In this document: positions 48,370 to 55,844 of the stretch, one piece after another
How the letters are laid out: the number at the start of each line of letters is the position of its first letter
How positions within the stretch are numbered: position 1 is the first letter of the stretch
Assembly (NCBI RefSeq): GCF_003148685.1
Contig: NZ_QGGR01000015.1
Coordinates: 186,001-250,000 of the forward strand
DNA: 64,000 bases
Direction: 5' to 3'
DNA from: Actinoplanes xinjiangensis
Lineage (GTDB): Bacteria; Actinomycetota; Actinomycetes; Mycobacteriales; Micromonosporaceae
Notes under the pieces: model-generated
Database searches by the model: none
What the model was told of the DNA's origin: nothing
Seen by the model: the letters and a program-made list of their open reading frames with translations, nothing else
Translations under genes and position numbers: made by a program

Positions 48370-49266
48370 GTGAAGATCAAAAGACGGGCGGCGGCGTACG
48401 GTGTGTGCCGCTCCGCCGACGGCAGTGTGCTGCTCACCCGCGGATCGGACGCCAGCGCGTTCCCCGGCGTGTGGTCCCTGCCCGGCGGTGGCATCGACCA
48501 CGGCGAGCACCCGGATGACACCGTCGTCCGGGAGTTCGCCGAGGAGACCGGCCTCGCCGTCCGGATCACCGGCGTGCGGACCGTCCTCGCCGACCTGGCC
48601 CGCCTGCCGGACGGCACCGTCGAGCACACCGACCGCATCGTCTACGACGTGGCGGTGACCGGCGGCGAGCTGACCCCGGAGGCGGACGGCACCACCGACC
48701 TCGTCGCCTGGGTCGCTCCGGCCGACGTGGCGGCCCGGCCCCTGCTGCCGTTCACGGCGGGGGTCCTCGGCGTCACCTTCCCGCCGGCCGACCTCGGCGA
48801 GCTGCCGGCCGGTCTCACGCCCGAGCGGACCGGCCCGGTGCAGCGCTTCGGAGCGTACGCCCTGGCCACCGACCCGGCCGGGCGAATCCTGCTGACCCGG
48901 ATCGCGGACGGTTACCCCGGTGGCGGCCGCTGGCATCTGCCCGGCGGTGGCACCGACTTCGGCGAGACACCGGAGGGCGCCCTCGCCCGCGAACTCCATG
49001 AGGAGACGTCCCAACGGGGACGGATCACCGGCCTGGTCGGCGTCTCGCACCGCTACGATCCGGCCGCGGTCGGACCCGAGGGAGTGCCGCTCGAATGGCA
49101 CGTGATCCGCGTGGTCTACCAGGTCACGGTGCCGGAACCGACCGTCGCGGCGGTCACCGAGGCGGCCGGCGGATCGACCGCCGAAGCCGCCTGGTGCACG
49201 CTTGAGCAGGCCCGCAACCTGCCCCTCACCGAGCTGACCCGGGATGCACTGGGCCGGACGGGCTAA
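48370..49266 (+). CDS. Tandem double-NUDIX hydrolase 2
   Basis: 298 residues, paralog of the preceding protein with two NUDIX boxes: GGGIDHGEHPDDTVVREFAEE and GGGTDFGETPEGALARELHEE. The second box ends ETSQ where the family Gly is expected (EETG), a mild departure. The conserved GPEG(V/Y)P(L/I)(E/D)WH block after the second box is shared with paralog 1. GTG 48370 starts 6 bases after the previous stop, behind TAATCT. Confidence 0.82.
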   Translation: MKIKRRAAAYGVCRSADGSVLLTRGSDASAFPGVWSLPGGGIDHGEHPDDTVVREFAEETGLAVRITGVRTVLADLARLPDGTVEHTDRIVYDVAVTGGELTPEADGTTDLVAWVAPADVAARPLLPFTAGVLGVTFPPADLGELPAGLTPERTGPVQRFGAYALATDPAGRILLTRIADGYPGGGRWHLPGGGTDFGETPEGALARELHEETSQRGRITGLVGVSHRYDPAAVGPEGVPLEWHVIRVVYQVTVPEPTVAAVTEAAGGSTAEAAWCTLEQARNLPLTELTRDALGRTG

Positions 49267-49456
49267 AATCGAAACTCGGAAGGTTGAGGACGTGTCCATC
49301 GGTCCGCTCGGGGAATGAAACAGTCAGCTCTCGTGGTTGAACCCCCTGGATCGTTCACCTCTCGCCAAGGCCCTCCGGCTGTGCGATGGTGTAACCCGCA
49401 ATTTCGCCGAGCTCGCAAGGCCCCGGCGGAACACCCGAACTCCATGGAGGAAGCAC

Positions 49457-50422
49457 GTGCCGAGTACCCCTTGGCGCCGGCGTCGACCGACGGATAGTCC
49501 CCGTCCCGCCGGGCGTCGTTGGGCAGGCCGGCTGCGCCGGGGCGGAAGTCTCGCCCGGCAGGCCCTGTTGGTTCGGGTGGGCCGCCGCTCCGCCGAGACC
49601 GGGCGGGCCGCGACCGCGACCCGGGCCGAGGTGCTGCACATCGGATCGGACTCGGCGCGGACTCTCACGATTCCCGCACCGGGGGTTCCTGTGGATGTTT
49701 CCGTCGACGGGTCGGATCCGGCGCCGGTTTCCATTCCGCTGCTCCCCGGTGAGCGCACCATGTCGCGCCGTGCGAGTTTCGCGCTCGTCAACGCCTGCAC
49801 CCTGGCCAGCCTGGGCCTCGGCCTGCTGGCGATCTTCCTGGCCATGGACGGTCAGGTCCGGATCGCCGCGGCCTGCCTGGTCGCCTGCGTCATCTTCGAC
49901 GGCCTGGACGGCGCGCTCGCCCGCAAGCTCGGTGTGGCCAGCCCGTTCGGCGCGCAGATGGACTCACTCGCCGACATGTGCTCGTTCGGTCTCGCCGCCC
50001 CCGTGGTGGTCTACGCCTCGCTCGCCGACCAGGTGCCGCAGGCCGCCGCCGCGATCGCGACCGCCCTGGTCGCCGGTTGTGCCGCGATCCGCCTGGCCCG
50101 GTTCAACGTCTCTCCGAAGGACGGCCGGTTCTTCTGCGGCGTCCCCACCACGATGGTCGCCGCGGTCCTCGCGCTCACCGTGCTGATCGGCCTGCCGCTG
50201 CCCGGCATGGTTCAGCTCGCCGGGGTCACCCTGCTGGCGTTCGCGATGGTTTCCAGCTTCCCGTATGCGAAGCTCGCCCGCCTGCTGAAGCTGCCGCCGT
50301 GGCTGTGGCTCCTGCCGATCGTCGGTGCCCTGCTCGAGCCCGGCATGACGTTCGTCCTGATCGTCGCGACCTACCTGGTCAGCGGCCCGCTCCTGTGGAT
50401 GCGCACCCGCCGCACCGCCTGA
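49457..50422 (+). CDS. pssA: CDP-diacylglycerol-serine O-phosphatidyltransferase
   Basis: Makes phosphatidylserine, precursor of phosphatidylethanolamine. 321 residues: an Arg-rich N-terminal extension of about 100 residues, then a membrane domain with the CDP-alcohol phosphotransferase motif DGLDGALAR...G...D...D (FDGLDGALARKLGVASPFGA and MDSLAD). About six to eight hydrophobic segments. GTG 49457 is preceded by GGAGGAAG at 6 bases. It converges on psd, which encodes the next enzyme, instead of sharing an operon with it. The 190 bases before it (49267-49456) hold no other gene I can support. Confidence 0.9.
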   Translation: MPSTPWRRRRPTDSPRPAGRRWAGRLRRGGSLARQALLVRVGRRSAETGRAATATRAEVLHIGSDSARTLTIPAPGVPVDVSVDGSDPAPVSIPLLPGERTMSRRASFALVNACTLASLGLGLLAIFLAMDGQVRIAAACLVACVIFDGLDGALARKLGVASPFGAQMDSLADMCSFGLAAPVVVYASLADQVPQAAAAIATALVAGCAAIRLARFNVSPKDGRFFCGVPTTMVAAVLALTVLIGLPLPGMVQLAGVTLLAFAMVSSFPYAKLARLLKLPPWLWLLPIVGALLEPGMTFVLIVATYLVSGPLLWMRTRRTA

Positions 50423-50436
50423 CGACCGACATCGAG

Positions 50437-50468
50437 AAGGCCGCCTCCCACCGGGAGGCGGCCTTTTC
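50437..50468 (+). terminator. Intrinsic terminator after pssA
   Basis: AAGGCCGCCTCCC (50437-50449), loop ACC, GGGAGGCGGCCTT (50453-50465), followed by TTCG; thirteen perfect pairs with a short T run. Confidence 0.92.
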
Positions 50469-50537
50469 GTATCGGGACTGTTCGCGGTGAGGCGGCCGCG
50501 GGATGGCCGCGGTCGCCTCACCGGTCATACCGGATGG

Positions 50538-51785
50538 TCAGCTGGTGAAACGGGCGATGACGGTGGAACCGCCGACGACCCGCTCGCCGACCGACACCAG
50601 GGACTCCGCGCGATCGGCGGGCAGGTAGACGTCGGTCCGCGAGCCGAACCGGATGAGCCCGTAGCGCTCGCCCTTGGCCAGGAGCGTGCCGACCGGTGCC
50701 CGCTGCACGATGCGGCGGGCGATCAGACCGGTCCGCTGCGCGATCGCGACCGTGCCGTGCTCGGTGTCGAGCACGGTGTAGGCCGCCACGTTGTGCTCGG
50801 CCGCGGCGGTGGCCGCGTTGGCGTAGCCGCCCTCCTCGACGAAGTAGTCGGCGACCCGGCCGGCCACCGGCGCCCGGTTGACATGCACGTCGAAGACCGA
50901 GAGGAAGACCGCGATCCGCAGGAACTCGTCCGGACCGAAGCGCTCGTCACGCATCCGCTCGACCGACAGGACCTTGCCGTCGGCCGCCGAGGCCACCGCC
51001 GTCGGGTCGCCGGGGACGTCCCGCTCCGGGTCGCGGAAGAACGCCGCCACCGGGGCCGCCAGCAGCGCCGGCACCAGCCAGAGTTTCGACTGCGGACGGG
51101 CACGGCGGGCCAGCGCGGCCAGGCCGAGCGTGATGCCGGCCGCGGCGACGCCGTTGGAGTCGATGTGCATCGTGCGGGTCAGCGGCACGCTGGACGTCCG
51201 GAACGCGGGGGCCAGGGTCGCCGCGGTGGAGACCTCGGCCGGGCTGAACCGCAGCTTGTGCACGCGCAGCGGCGGCTGGTTGCGGACCACCAGGTCGGAG
51301 CCGACACCGAAGAGGGCGCCCTGCCGGAACAGCTCGGCGGCGGCCCCCTGAGTACGGCCGGGACCGGCCGGCGCGGCCAGTGACAGGACGGCACCGTCGG
51401 CGAGGTACTTACCAAGGCGGTCGATCAGGGCGCGGGTCTCCTCGGCGGTGCCGGTCAGCGGCTCACCGACGATCACCACGTCGGAGGGCTGGGCCTCGTC
51501 GAGGGACTCCACGACTTTCACCCGGTCGGCGACCCAGCTGCCGAGGCCGGTGATGTGGCCACGGAGCAGGTCGGTGCTGCTGTTGACGCCGGGGACGAGG
51601 GTGAGGGTGTCGCCCGGGAGCAGCGCCTCGACGGCTGCGGCCACCACGGCCGAGGCATGGTCGGCGCCGACCAGCAGTGCGGACGTGGCCGCGTTCTGCC
51701 GGGCGAACTCGGCGGTCAGGGTGCGGGCGGCCCGGTCACCCACGCCGGGGACGGGCGCCACGGAAACAGTCGGAAACGCGGTCAT
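50538..51785 (-). CDS. psd: Phosphatidylserine decarboxylase proenzyme fused to a methyltransferase-like domain
   Basis: 415 residues, about twice the usual actinobacterial Psd. The C-terminal half (about 215-415) is the decarboxylase: FFRDPERDVPGDP, DGKVLSVE, FLSVFDVHVNRAPV, and the self-cleavage site VGGST (cut between Gly405 and Ser406, making the pyruvoyl group). The N-terminal half (1-205) has an alternating alpha/beta pattern (SALLVGADHAS...GDTLTLVPG, DVVIVGEPL, VLSLAAPAG) like a SAM-methyltransferase Rossmann fold with a weak motif I. Whether that half binds SAM is unknown. ATG 51785 follows TATGCT by 6 bases. Confidence 0.88.
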   Translation of the reverse strand: MTAFPTVSVAPVPGVGDRAARTLTAEFARQNAATSALLVGADHASAVVAAAVEALLPGDTLTLVPGVNSSTDLLRGHITGLGSWVADRVKVVESLDEAQPSDVVIVGEPLTGTAEETRALIDRLGKYLADGAVLSLAAPAGPGRTQGAAAELFRQGALFGVGSDLVVRNQPPLRVHKLRFSPAEVSTAATLAPAFRTSSVPLTRTMHIDSNGVAAAGITLGLAALARRARPQSKLWLVPALLAAPVAAFFRDPERDVPGDPTAVASAADGKVLSVERMRDERFGPDEFLRIAVFLSVFDVHVNRAPVAGRVADYFVEEGGYANAATAAAEHNVAAYTVLDTEHGTVAIAQRTGLIARRIVQRAPVGTLLAKGERYGLIRFGSRTDVYLPADRAESLVSVGERVVGGSTVIARFTS

Positions 51786-51791
51786 CACGCG

Positions 51792-51797
51792 AGCATA
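51792..51797 (-). promoter_or_regulatory. Probable leaderless -10 box of psd (TATGCT)
   Basis: On the minus strand TATGCT, 6 bases, ATG (51785-51783); lies immediately next to the hairpin that ends the upstream operon. Confidence 0.55.
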
Positions 51798-51800
51798 TTG

Positions 51801-51833
51801 CCCCGCCCACGGATGGTCGTCCCGTGGGCGGGG
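51801..51833 (-). terminator. Terminator after the PspC operon
   Basis: CCCCGCCCACGG (51801-51812) and CCGTGGGCGGGG (51822-51833), twelve perfect pairs with a 9-base loop, 11 bases past the stop of the small membrane protein gene. Confidence 0.85.
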
Positions 51834-51844
51834 TCGCGGGCGTC

Positions 51845-52189
51845 TCAATCCTGGCGGGGACGCTCGGTGGACTCCTGATCGCGGGCGAACTTGTCGGCCG
51901 GATCGTCGAGCAGCTCCCGCACGATCGAGGCGTGCATCTCGGGTGGCAGATCGCCGGGCGTCTCGACCGTCGCGGCGGCCGGGACCGGGGCCGGAGGCAC
52001 CTCGCGGCGCCCCGAGCGGATCGCCCCGAGCAGGCCGACCACCCCGAAGAAGATGAGCCCGCCCGCCACGATCCAGCCGACCGCCGGCAACTCCAGGTCG
52101 ATCACCTGGGAGGCCGCCCACCAGAGCGGGATCATCAGGAAGATCAGGCCGAAGGTCAGCGACACCCCGTCCATCCGGTGCGCCTTCAT
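51845..52189 (-). CDS. Small two-helix membrane protein
   Basis: 114 residues with two hydrophobic segments (about 9-30 and 36-56) and a charged cytosolic tail rich in Pro, Glu and Asp. I do not recognise a family. It starts with ATG 52189 in an ATGA overlap with the PspC gene, behind a perfect GGAGGTGATC ribosome-binding site, so it belongs to the envelope-stress operon and may assemble with the PspC-domain protein. Confidence 0.7.
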   Translation of the reverse strand: MKAHRMDGVSLTFGLIFLMIPLWWAASQVIDLELPAVGWIVAGGLIFFGVVGLLGAIRSGRREVPPAPVPAAATVETPGDLPPEMHASIVRELLDDPADKFARDQESTERPRQD

Positions 52190-53544
52190 CGGATCACCTC
52201 CACGTTGCCCGCCTCGAGACGGATGTCCAGGTTGAGCGTGCCACCGCCGGCGCCGTCCCGGCCCAGGTCGGTGGCCTGCCGGTACGAACTGTCGGCGAAC
52301 TCCTCGGTGAAGAGGACGAGACGGCCACCCTCCACCCCGGCCTCGACCGTGGCGTCGACCTTCTCCGGCAGCAGCACCTTGAGCTGGCCGAGCTTCATGT
52401 CGATCGAGGTGCTCTGGGTCTGCCCGGCGAAGTCGACCTGGCGCAGGTCCAGGGTGACGTTGCCGGCGTTGAACTCGTAGGTGTCGGCGACCCCGGCCAG
52501 GGTGGTCGGCCGGTAGATGCTCGGCGTCCACTCGCGGCCGAACCGCTCCAGCCCGGACGACACCCCCAGGGCGAAGCTGAGCACCAGGGCGAGCGCGATC
52601 AGTCCGCGGGCCCGGCCGAACCAGGCGCCGACGAGCAGCCCGAGCGCGGTGGTGGCCAGGGCGGCCGCGAAGTAGGCCGAGATGTCCACGTCCACGCCGC
52701 CCATGTCCAGCACGCCGATCAGGCCGGTCACCATGACGACGGCGAAGAAGGTCAGCCGGCCGAGGATCGACCGCTCCTTCGGCGGTTTGGGCGGCTTGGG
52801 CGGGGCCGGCGGCGCGGGCGGCGGCGGTGTCGGCCCGGCGAACGGGCCGTGCGGCGCGAACGGCGGCCGGAAACCTCCGGCCGGCGGGGCCGGCGGCGGT
52901 GGCGGGGTGTAGGCCGGCGGCGTGATCAGCGGTTCATCGGCCGGTGCGGCCGTGGGCGCCGCCACGAACGCCACCGTCGGCTCCTCGGCACCCGGCGGCG
53001 GCGCGGCCGGCGCCGGGCCGGGTGACGCGGTGGCCGGAAACGAGGGTGCGCCGCTCCTCTTGATCAGCAGGAACGCGCCGAGGATCACCGCGGCGGCGAG
53101 CGTGCCGGCACGGGCGCCGCTGTTGACGATGAAGGCGAACGTGAGGAACGCGGCTCCGCCGAGCAGCACCACCGAGAGCGGCTGCATGCCGGACCGGCCC
53201 TTGCCGAGCAGCGACTCGACCGGTGAGGCGGTGTCGCCCTCGGACGGCATGATCAGCCAGCCGATCAGGTAGAGCAGGACGCCGCTGCCGCCGAGGACGG
53301 CCAGGACGGCGAGCAGGACGCGCCACAGCACCGGGTCGGTGTTGGTCGCCCGGGCCACGGCGCCGCAGACCCCGGCCACGTATCGCCCCTGCCGGGGGCG
53401 GACCAGTTGCTGACGGGACCACGCGGCGGACGCCGCGGATACCCAGGGAGGCATGTGGGAGCCGGGCGGGAAGCCTCCGCCGGGCCGGCCGGAAGGCGCC
53501 TGGTCGTCCTTCGTGGGACCGGCACCGGGGGGTTCGTCGTTCAT
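52186..53544 (-). CDS. PspC-domain membrane protein with LiaF-like C-terminus
   Basis: 452 residues. After a Pro/Gly-rich start, a PspC domain (about 45-105: RYVAGVCGAVARATNTDPVLWRVLLAVLAVLGG, then WLIMPSE), a second hydrophobic pair, a long Pro/Ala linker (about 165-255, PAPPKPPKPPKE), two to four further membrane helices, and a C-terminal beta-strand domain (NAGNVTLDLRQVDF, DMKLGQLKVLLPEKVDATVEAGVEGG) like the LiaF/VraT cell-envelope sensor fold. Divergent from a kinase that also has a PspC domain. Likely senses or dampens envelope stress. Confidence 0.82.
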   Translation of the reverse strand: MNDEPPGAGPTKDDQAPSGRPGGGFPPGSHMPPWVSAASAAWSRQQLVRPRQGRYVAGVCGAVARATNTDPVLWRVLLAVLAVLGGSGVLLYLIGWLIMPSEGDTASPVESLLGKGRSGMQPLSVVLLGGAAFLTFAFIVNSGARAGTLAAAVILGAFLLIKRSGAPSFPATASPGPAPAAPPPGAEEPTVAFVAAPTAAPADEPLITPPAYTPPPPPAPPAGGFRPPFAPHGPFAGPTPPPPAPPAPPKPPKPPKERSILGRLTFFAVVMVTGLIGVLDMGGVDVDISAYFAAALATTALGLLVGAWFGRARGLIALALVLSFALGVSSGLERFGREWTPSIYRPTTLAGVADTYEFNAGNVTLDLRQVDFAGQTQSTSIDMKLGQLKVLLPEKVDATVEAGVEGGRLVLFTEEFADSSYRQATDLGRDGAGGGTLNLDIRLEAGNVEVIR

Positions 53545-53590
53545 GCTCTCGATCCTGCTCGCCCGCCCACCCCAGTCGCTTCCGGAGCCG

Positions 53591-53640
53591 ACCCTGAGGC
53601 CACCCTGAGATATCCGGCCCGAGGACCGGGGATGTTCCCC
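53591..53640. promoter_or_regulatory. Possible control region between the divergent PspC genes
   Basis: ACCCTGAG occurs twice, 11 bases apart (53591 and 53602), and CGGGGATGTTCCCCG (53627-53641) is a near-perfect palindrome. Spacing of one helical turn suggests sites for the adjacent NarL-type regulator; unproven. Confidence 0.4.
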
Positions 53641-53676
53641 GTGGCCGGGTCTTGCGCCACGTGTGACGATCAGAGG

Positions 53677-54936
53677 GTGAGTACCGCTGCCGCACCACCG
53701 CCGCGCCGGCTGTACCGGCCGCGCGACCAGCGCATCGTCGCCGGGGTCGCCGCCGGCCTGGCGCGCCACCTCGGCTTGCCGGTGCTGGCCGTCCGCATCA
53801 CGCTCGTCGTCCTGCTCGGTTTCAACGCCCTCGGCCTGCTGCTCTACGCCGCCTACTGGGCGGTCCTGCCGCAGGAGGCGCGGGGCGACGAGGAGCCGCC
53901 CCGCCGTGACCTGGGCGCCCTGATGCCGTTCGCGGCCATCGGCATGGGCGTGGTCCTGTTGCAGGCCCAGCTCTTCGAGGACCAGGTGGCCACCACCGCC
54001 GGCTGGATGATCGCGGTGATCGCGGTCGGCGCCGGGGTGATCTGGCACCAGTCGGATCCGAGCCGCCGCGACGCGCAGTCGGAGAATCTCGCGTCCACCC
54101 CCTGGTTCACGGCGATGGTGTCGGAGGGTGACCGGCGCTCGTTCGTCTTCCGTTTCATCGGCGGCGGCATCCTGGTCGCCGTCGGGATCATCGGCGTGGT
54201 CGCGGTCTACTCGCCGACCGATTCCTTCTCGGCCGTCTTCAACGGCGTGATCTTCGCCTTCGTCGGTCTGCTCGGGGTCGGCGTCGTGGTCGCCCCGCTG
54301 GTCTGGCGCACGTTCGGCCAGCTGCGGGCCGAGCGCGAGGGCCGCATCCGGGAGCAGGAGCGGGCCGAGCTGGCTGCCATGATCCACGACCAGGTGCTGC
54401 ACACGCTCGCCCTGATCCAGCGCAACTCCACCGACATCAAGGAGGTGCAGCGCCTGGCCCGCGGGCAGGAGCGCAGCCTCCGCAACTGGCTCTACCGGCC
54501 GACCGCGTCGCCGACCGAGCGGTTCGCCGCCGCACTGGAGCAGGCCGCGGCCGAGGTGGAGGACACCTACGCGATCACCGTGGAGACCGTCGTGGTCGGC
54601 GACACCCAGTGCGACGACCGGGTGGCGGCGCTGGTCGCGGCGGGCCGTGAGGCGCTCGTCAACGCGGCCCGGCACGCGGGCGTGCAGACGGTTTCGCTCT
54701 ACGCCGAGGTGGAGGAGGATGAGTTGAGCGTATTCATCCGGGACCGCGGCGCCGGCTTCGATGTCAGCGGCGTGGCGGACACCCGTCACGGGGTGCGGGG
54801 GTCGATCATCGGGCGCATGCAGCGCCACGGTGGGCGGGCCGAGATCCGCAGCAGTCCCGGGGACGGTACGGAGGTGCGGCTCATGCTTCCCGTGTCGCGG
54901 GAGAGTGTGACCGCTGGTAAGGAGTCTGTGCGATGA
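53677..54936 (+). CDS. PspC-domain sensor histidine kinase (NarX/LiaS type)
   Basis: 419 residues. N-terminal PspC domain (RLYRPRDQRIVAGVAAGLARHLGLPVLAVRI), about five membrane helices to residue 212, a HisKA_3 dimerisation helix with phospho-acceptor His237 in AMIHDQVLHTLALIQ, and an HATPase domain with EALVNAARHAG (N box), DRGAGFD (G1) and GVRGSIIGRM. Signals to the response regulator whose gene overlaps by 4 bases. No periplasmic sensor domain of size, so sensing is probably in the membrane. GTG 53677 start. Confidence 0.9.
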   Translation: MSTAAAPPPRRLYRPRDQRIVAGVAAGLARHLGLPVLAVRITLVVLLGFNALGLLLYAAYWAVLPQEARGDEEPPRRDLGALMPFAAIGMGVVLLQAQLFEDQVATTAGWMIAVIAVGAGVIWHQSDPSRRDAQSENLASTPWFTAMVSEGDRRSFVFRFIGGGILVAVGIIGVVAVYSPTDSFSAVFNGVIFAFVGLLGVGVVVAPLVWRTFGQLRAEREGRIREQERAELAAMIHDQVLHTLALIQRNSTDIKEVQRLARGQERSLRNWLYRPTASPTERFAAALEQAAAEVEDTYAITVETVVVGDTQCDDRVAALVAAGREALVNAARHAGVQTVSLYAEVEEDELSVFIRDRGAGFDVSGVADTRHGVRGSIIGRMQRHGGRAEIRSSPGDGTEVRLMLPVSRESVTAGKESVR

Positions 54937-55601
54937 CCGAGCCCCTGATCGAGCCGCAAGCCCGTCGGCTCAACGTGTTCCTGGTCGACGACCATGCGAT
55001 GTTCCGCGCCGGGGTGCGCGCCGAGCTGGGCGCCCACGTCGACGTGGTGGGCGAGGCGAGCACGGTGAGCGAGGCGATCAGCCGGATCGCCGCGGTCCAG
55101 CCGGACGTGGTCCTGCTCGACGTGCACATGCCCGACGGCGGTGGCCGGGCGGTGCTGGAGTCGGTGCGCCGTTCCCACCCGCAGGTCCGCTTCCTCGCCC
55201 TCTCGGTGTCCGACGCCGCGGAGGATGTGATCGGTCTCATCCGGGCCGGCGCGCGGGGCTATGTGACCAAGACGATCTCCCCGGACGAGCTGGCTGCGGC
55301 GGTGCGCCGGGTGGCCGACGGCGACGCGGTGTTCAGTCCGCGGCTGGCCGGGTTCGTGCTGGACGCGTTCGCCTCCCGGCCCGACGTGCCGGTCGCCGAC
55401 CCCGAGTTGGACCAGCTCACCAACCGCGAGCGGGAGGTTCTGCGGCTGCTCGCGCGGGGGTATGCGTACAAGGAGATCGCCAAGGAGCTTTTCATCTCCA
55501 TCAAGACCGTCGAGACACACGTTTCGAACGTTCTGCGTAAATTGCAGATGAGTAACCGTTACGAACTGTCACGATGGGCAGCCGATCGGCGTCTGGTCTG
55601 A
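54933..55601 (+). CDS. NarL/LuxR-family response regulator
   Basis: 222 residues. Receiver with acidic pair Asp19-Asp20 (LVDDH), phospho-acceptor Asp63 (VLLDVHMPDGG) and Lys in GYVTKTIS; C-terminal NarL/LuxR helix-turn-helix LTNREREVLRLLARGYAYKEIAKELFISIKTVETHVSNVLRKL. All key residues are kept. ATG 54933 overlaps the kinase stop (ATGA). Probably controls the divergent PspC operon. Confidence 0.93.
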   Translation: MTEPLIEPQARRLNVFLVDDHAMFRAGVRAELGAHVDVVGEASTVSEAISRIAAVQPDVVLLDVHMPDGGGRAVLESVRRSHPQVRFLALSVSDAAEDVIGLIRAGARGYVTKTISPDELAAAVRRVADGDAVFSPRLAGFVLDAFASRPDVPVADPELDQLTNREREVLRLLARGYAYKEIAKELFISIKTVETHVSNVLRKLQMSNRYELSRWAADRRLV

Positions 55602-55844
55602 CCCTTCCGGGCAGGTTTCTTGAGGGTTTTTCAGATAGGCTGCGCTCCGTGCTGCGCCGGAAGCCGCATGGAGTTGTCCCAGTTCAGGACGGGTAAACCC
55701 GCCTAAACGGTCGCTCATGAGACTTTCTGCGGACGTAGCCGCCTAATATCGGCTTGGTAACGGCGCTCCGGGTTTTGATGCCTCTGTGTCACAGTGGCTG
55801 CTACTCACACACCCCTCGTGAGCGCCCCTGAAGGAGGCTCTCCC
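55602..55844 (+). promoter_or_regulatory. Upstream region of the peptide ABC operon
   Basis: 243 bases without a gene, AT-richer than the flanks. TAATAT (55746-55751) is the best -10 candidate; ACGGGTAAACCCGC (about 55691-55704) and TGTGTCACA (about 55787-55795) are short palindromes that could bind regulators. Confidence 0.4.

Noticed and set aside
49267..49456. tRNA-like stretch containing GTGGTTGAACCCCC
   Set aside because: No acceptor-stem pairing or full cloverleaf can be drawn around it.
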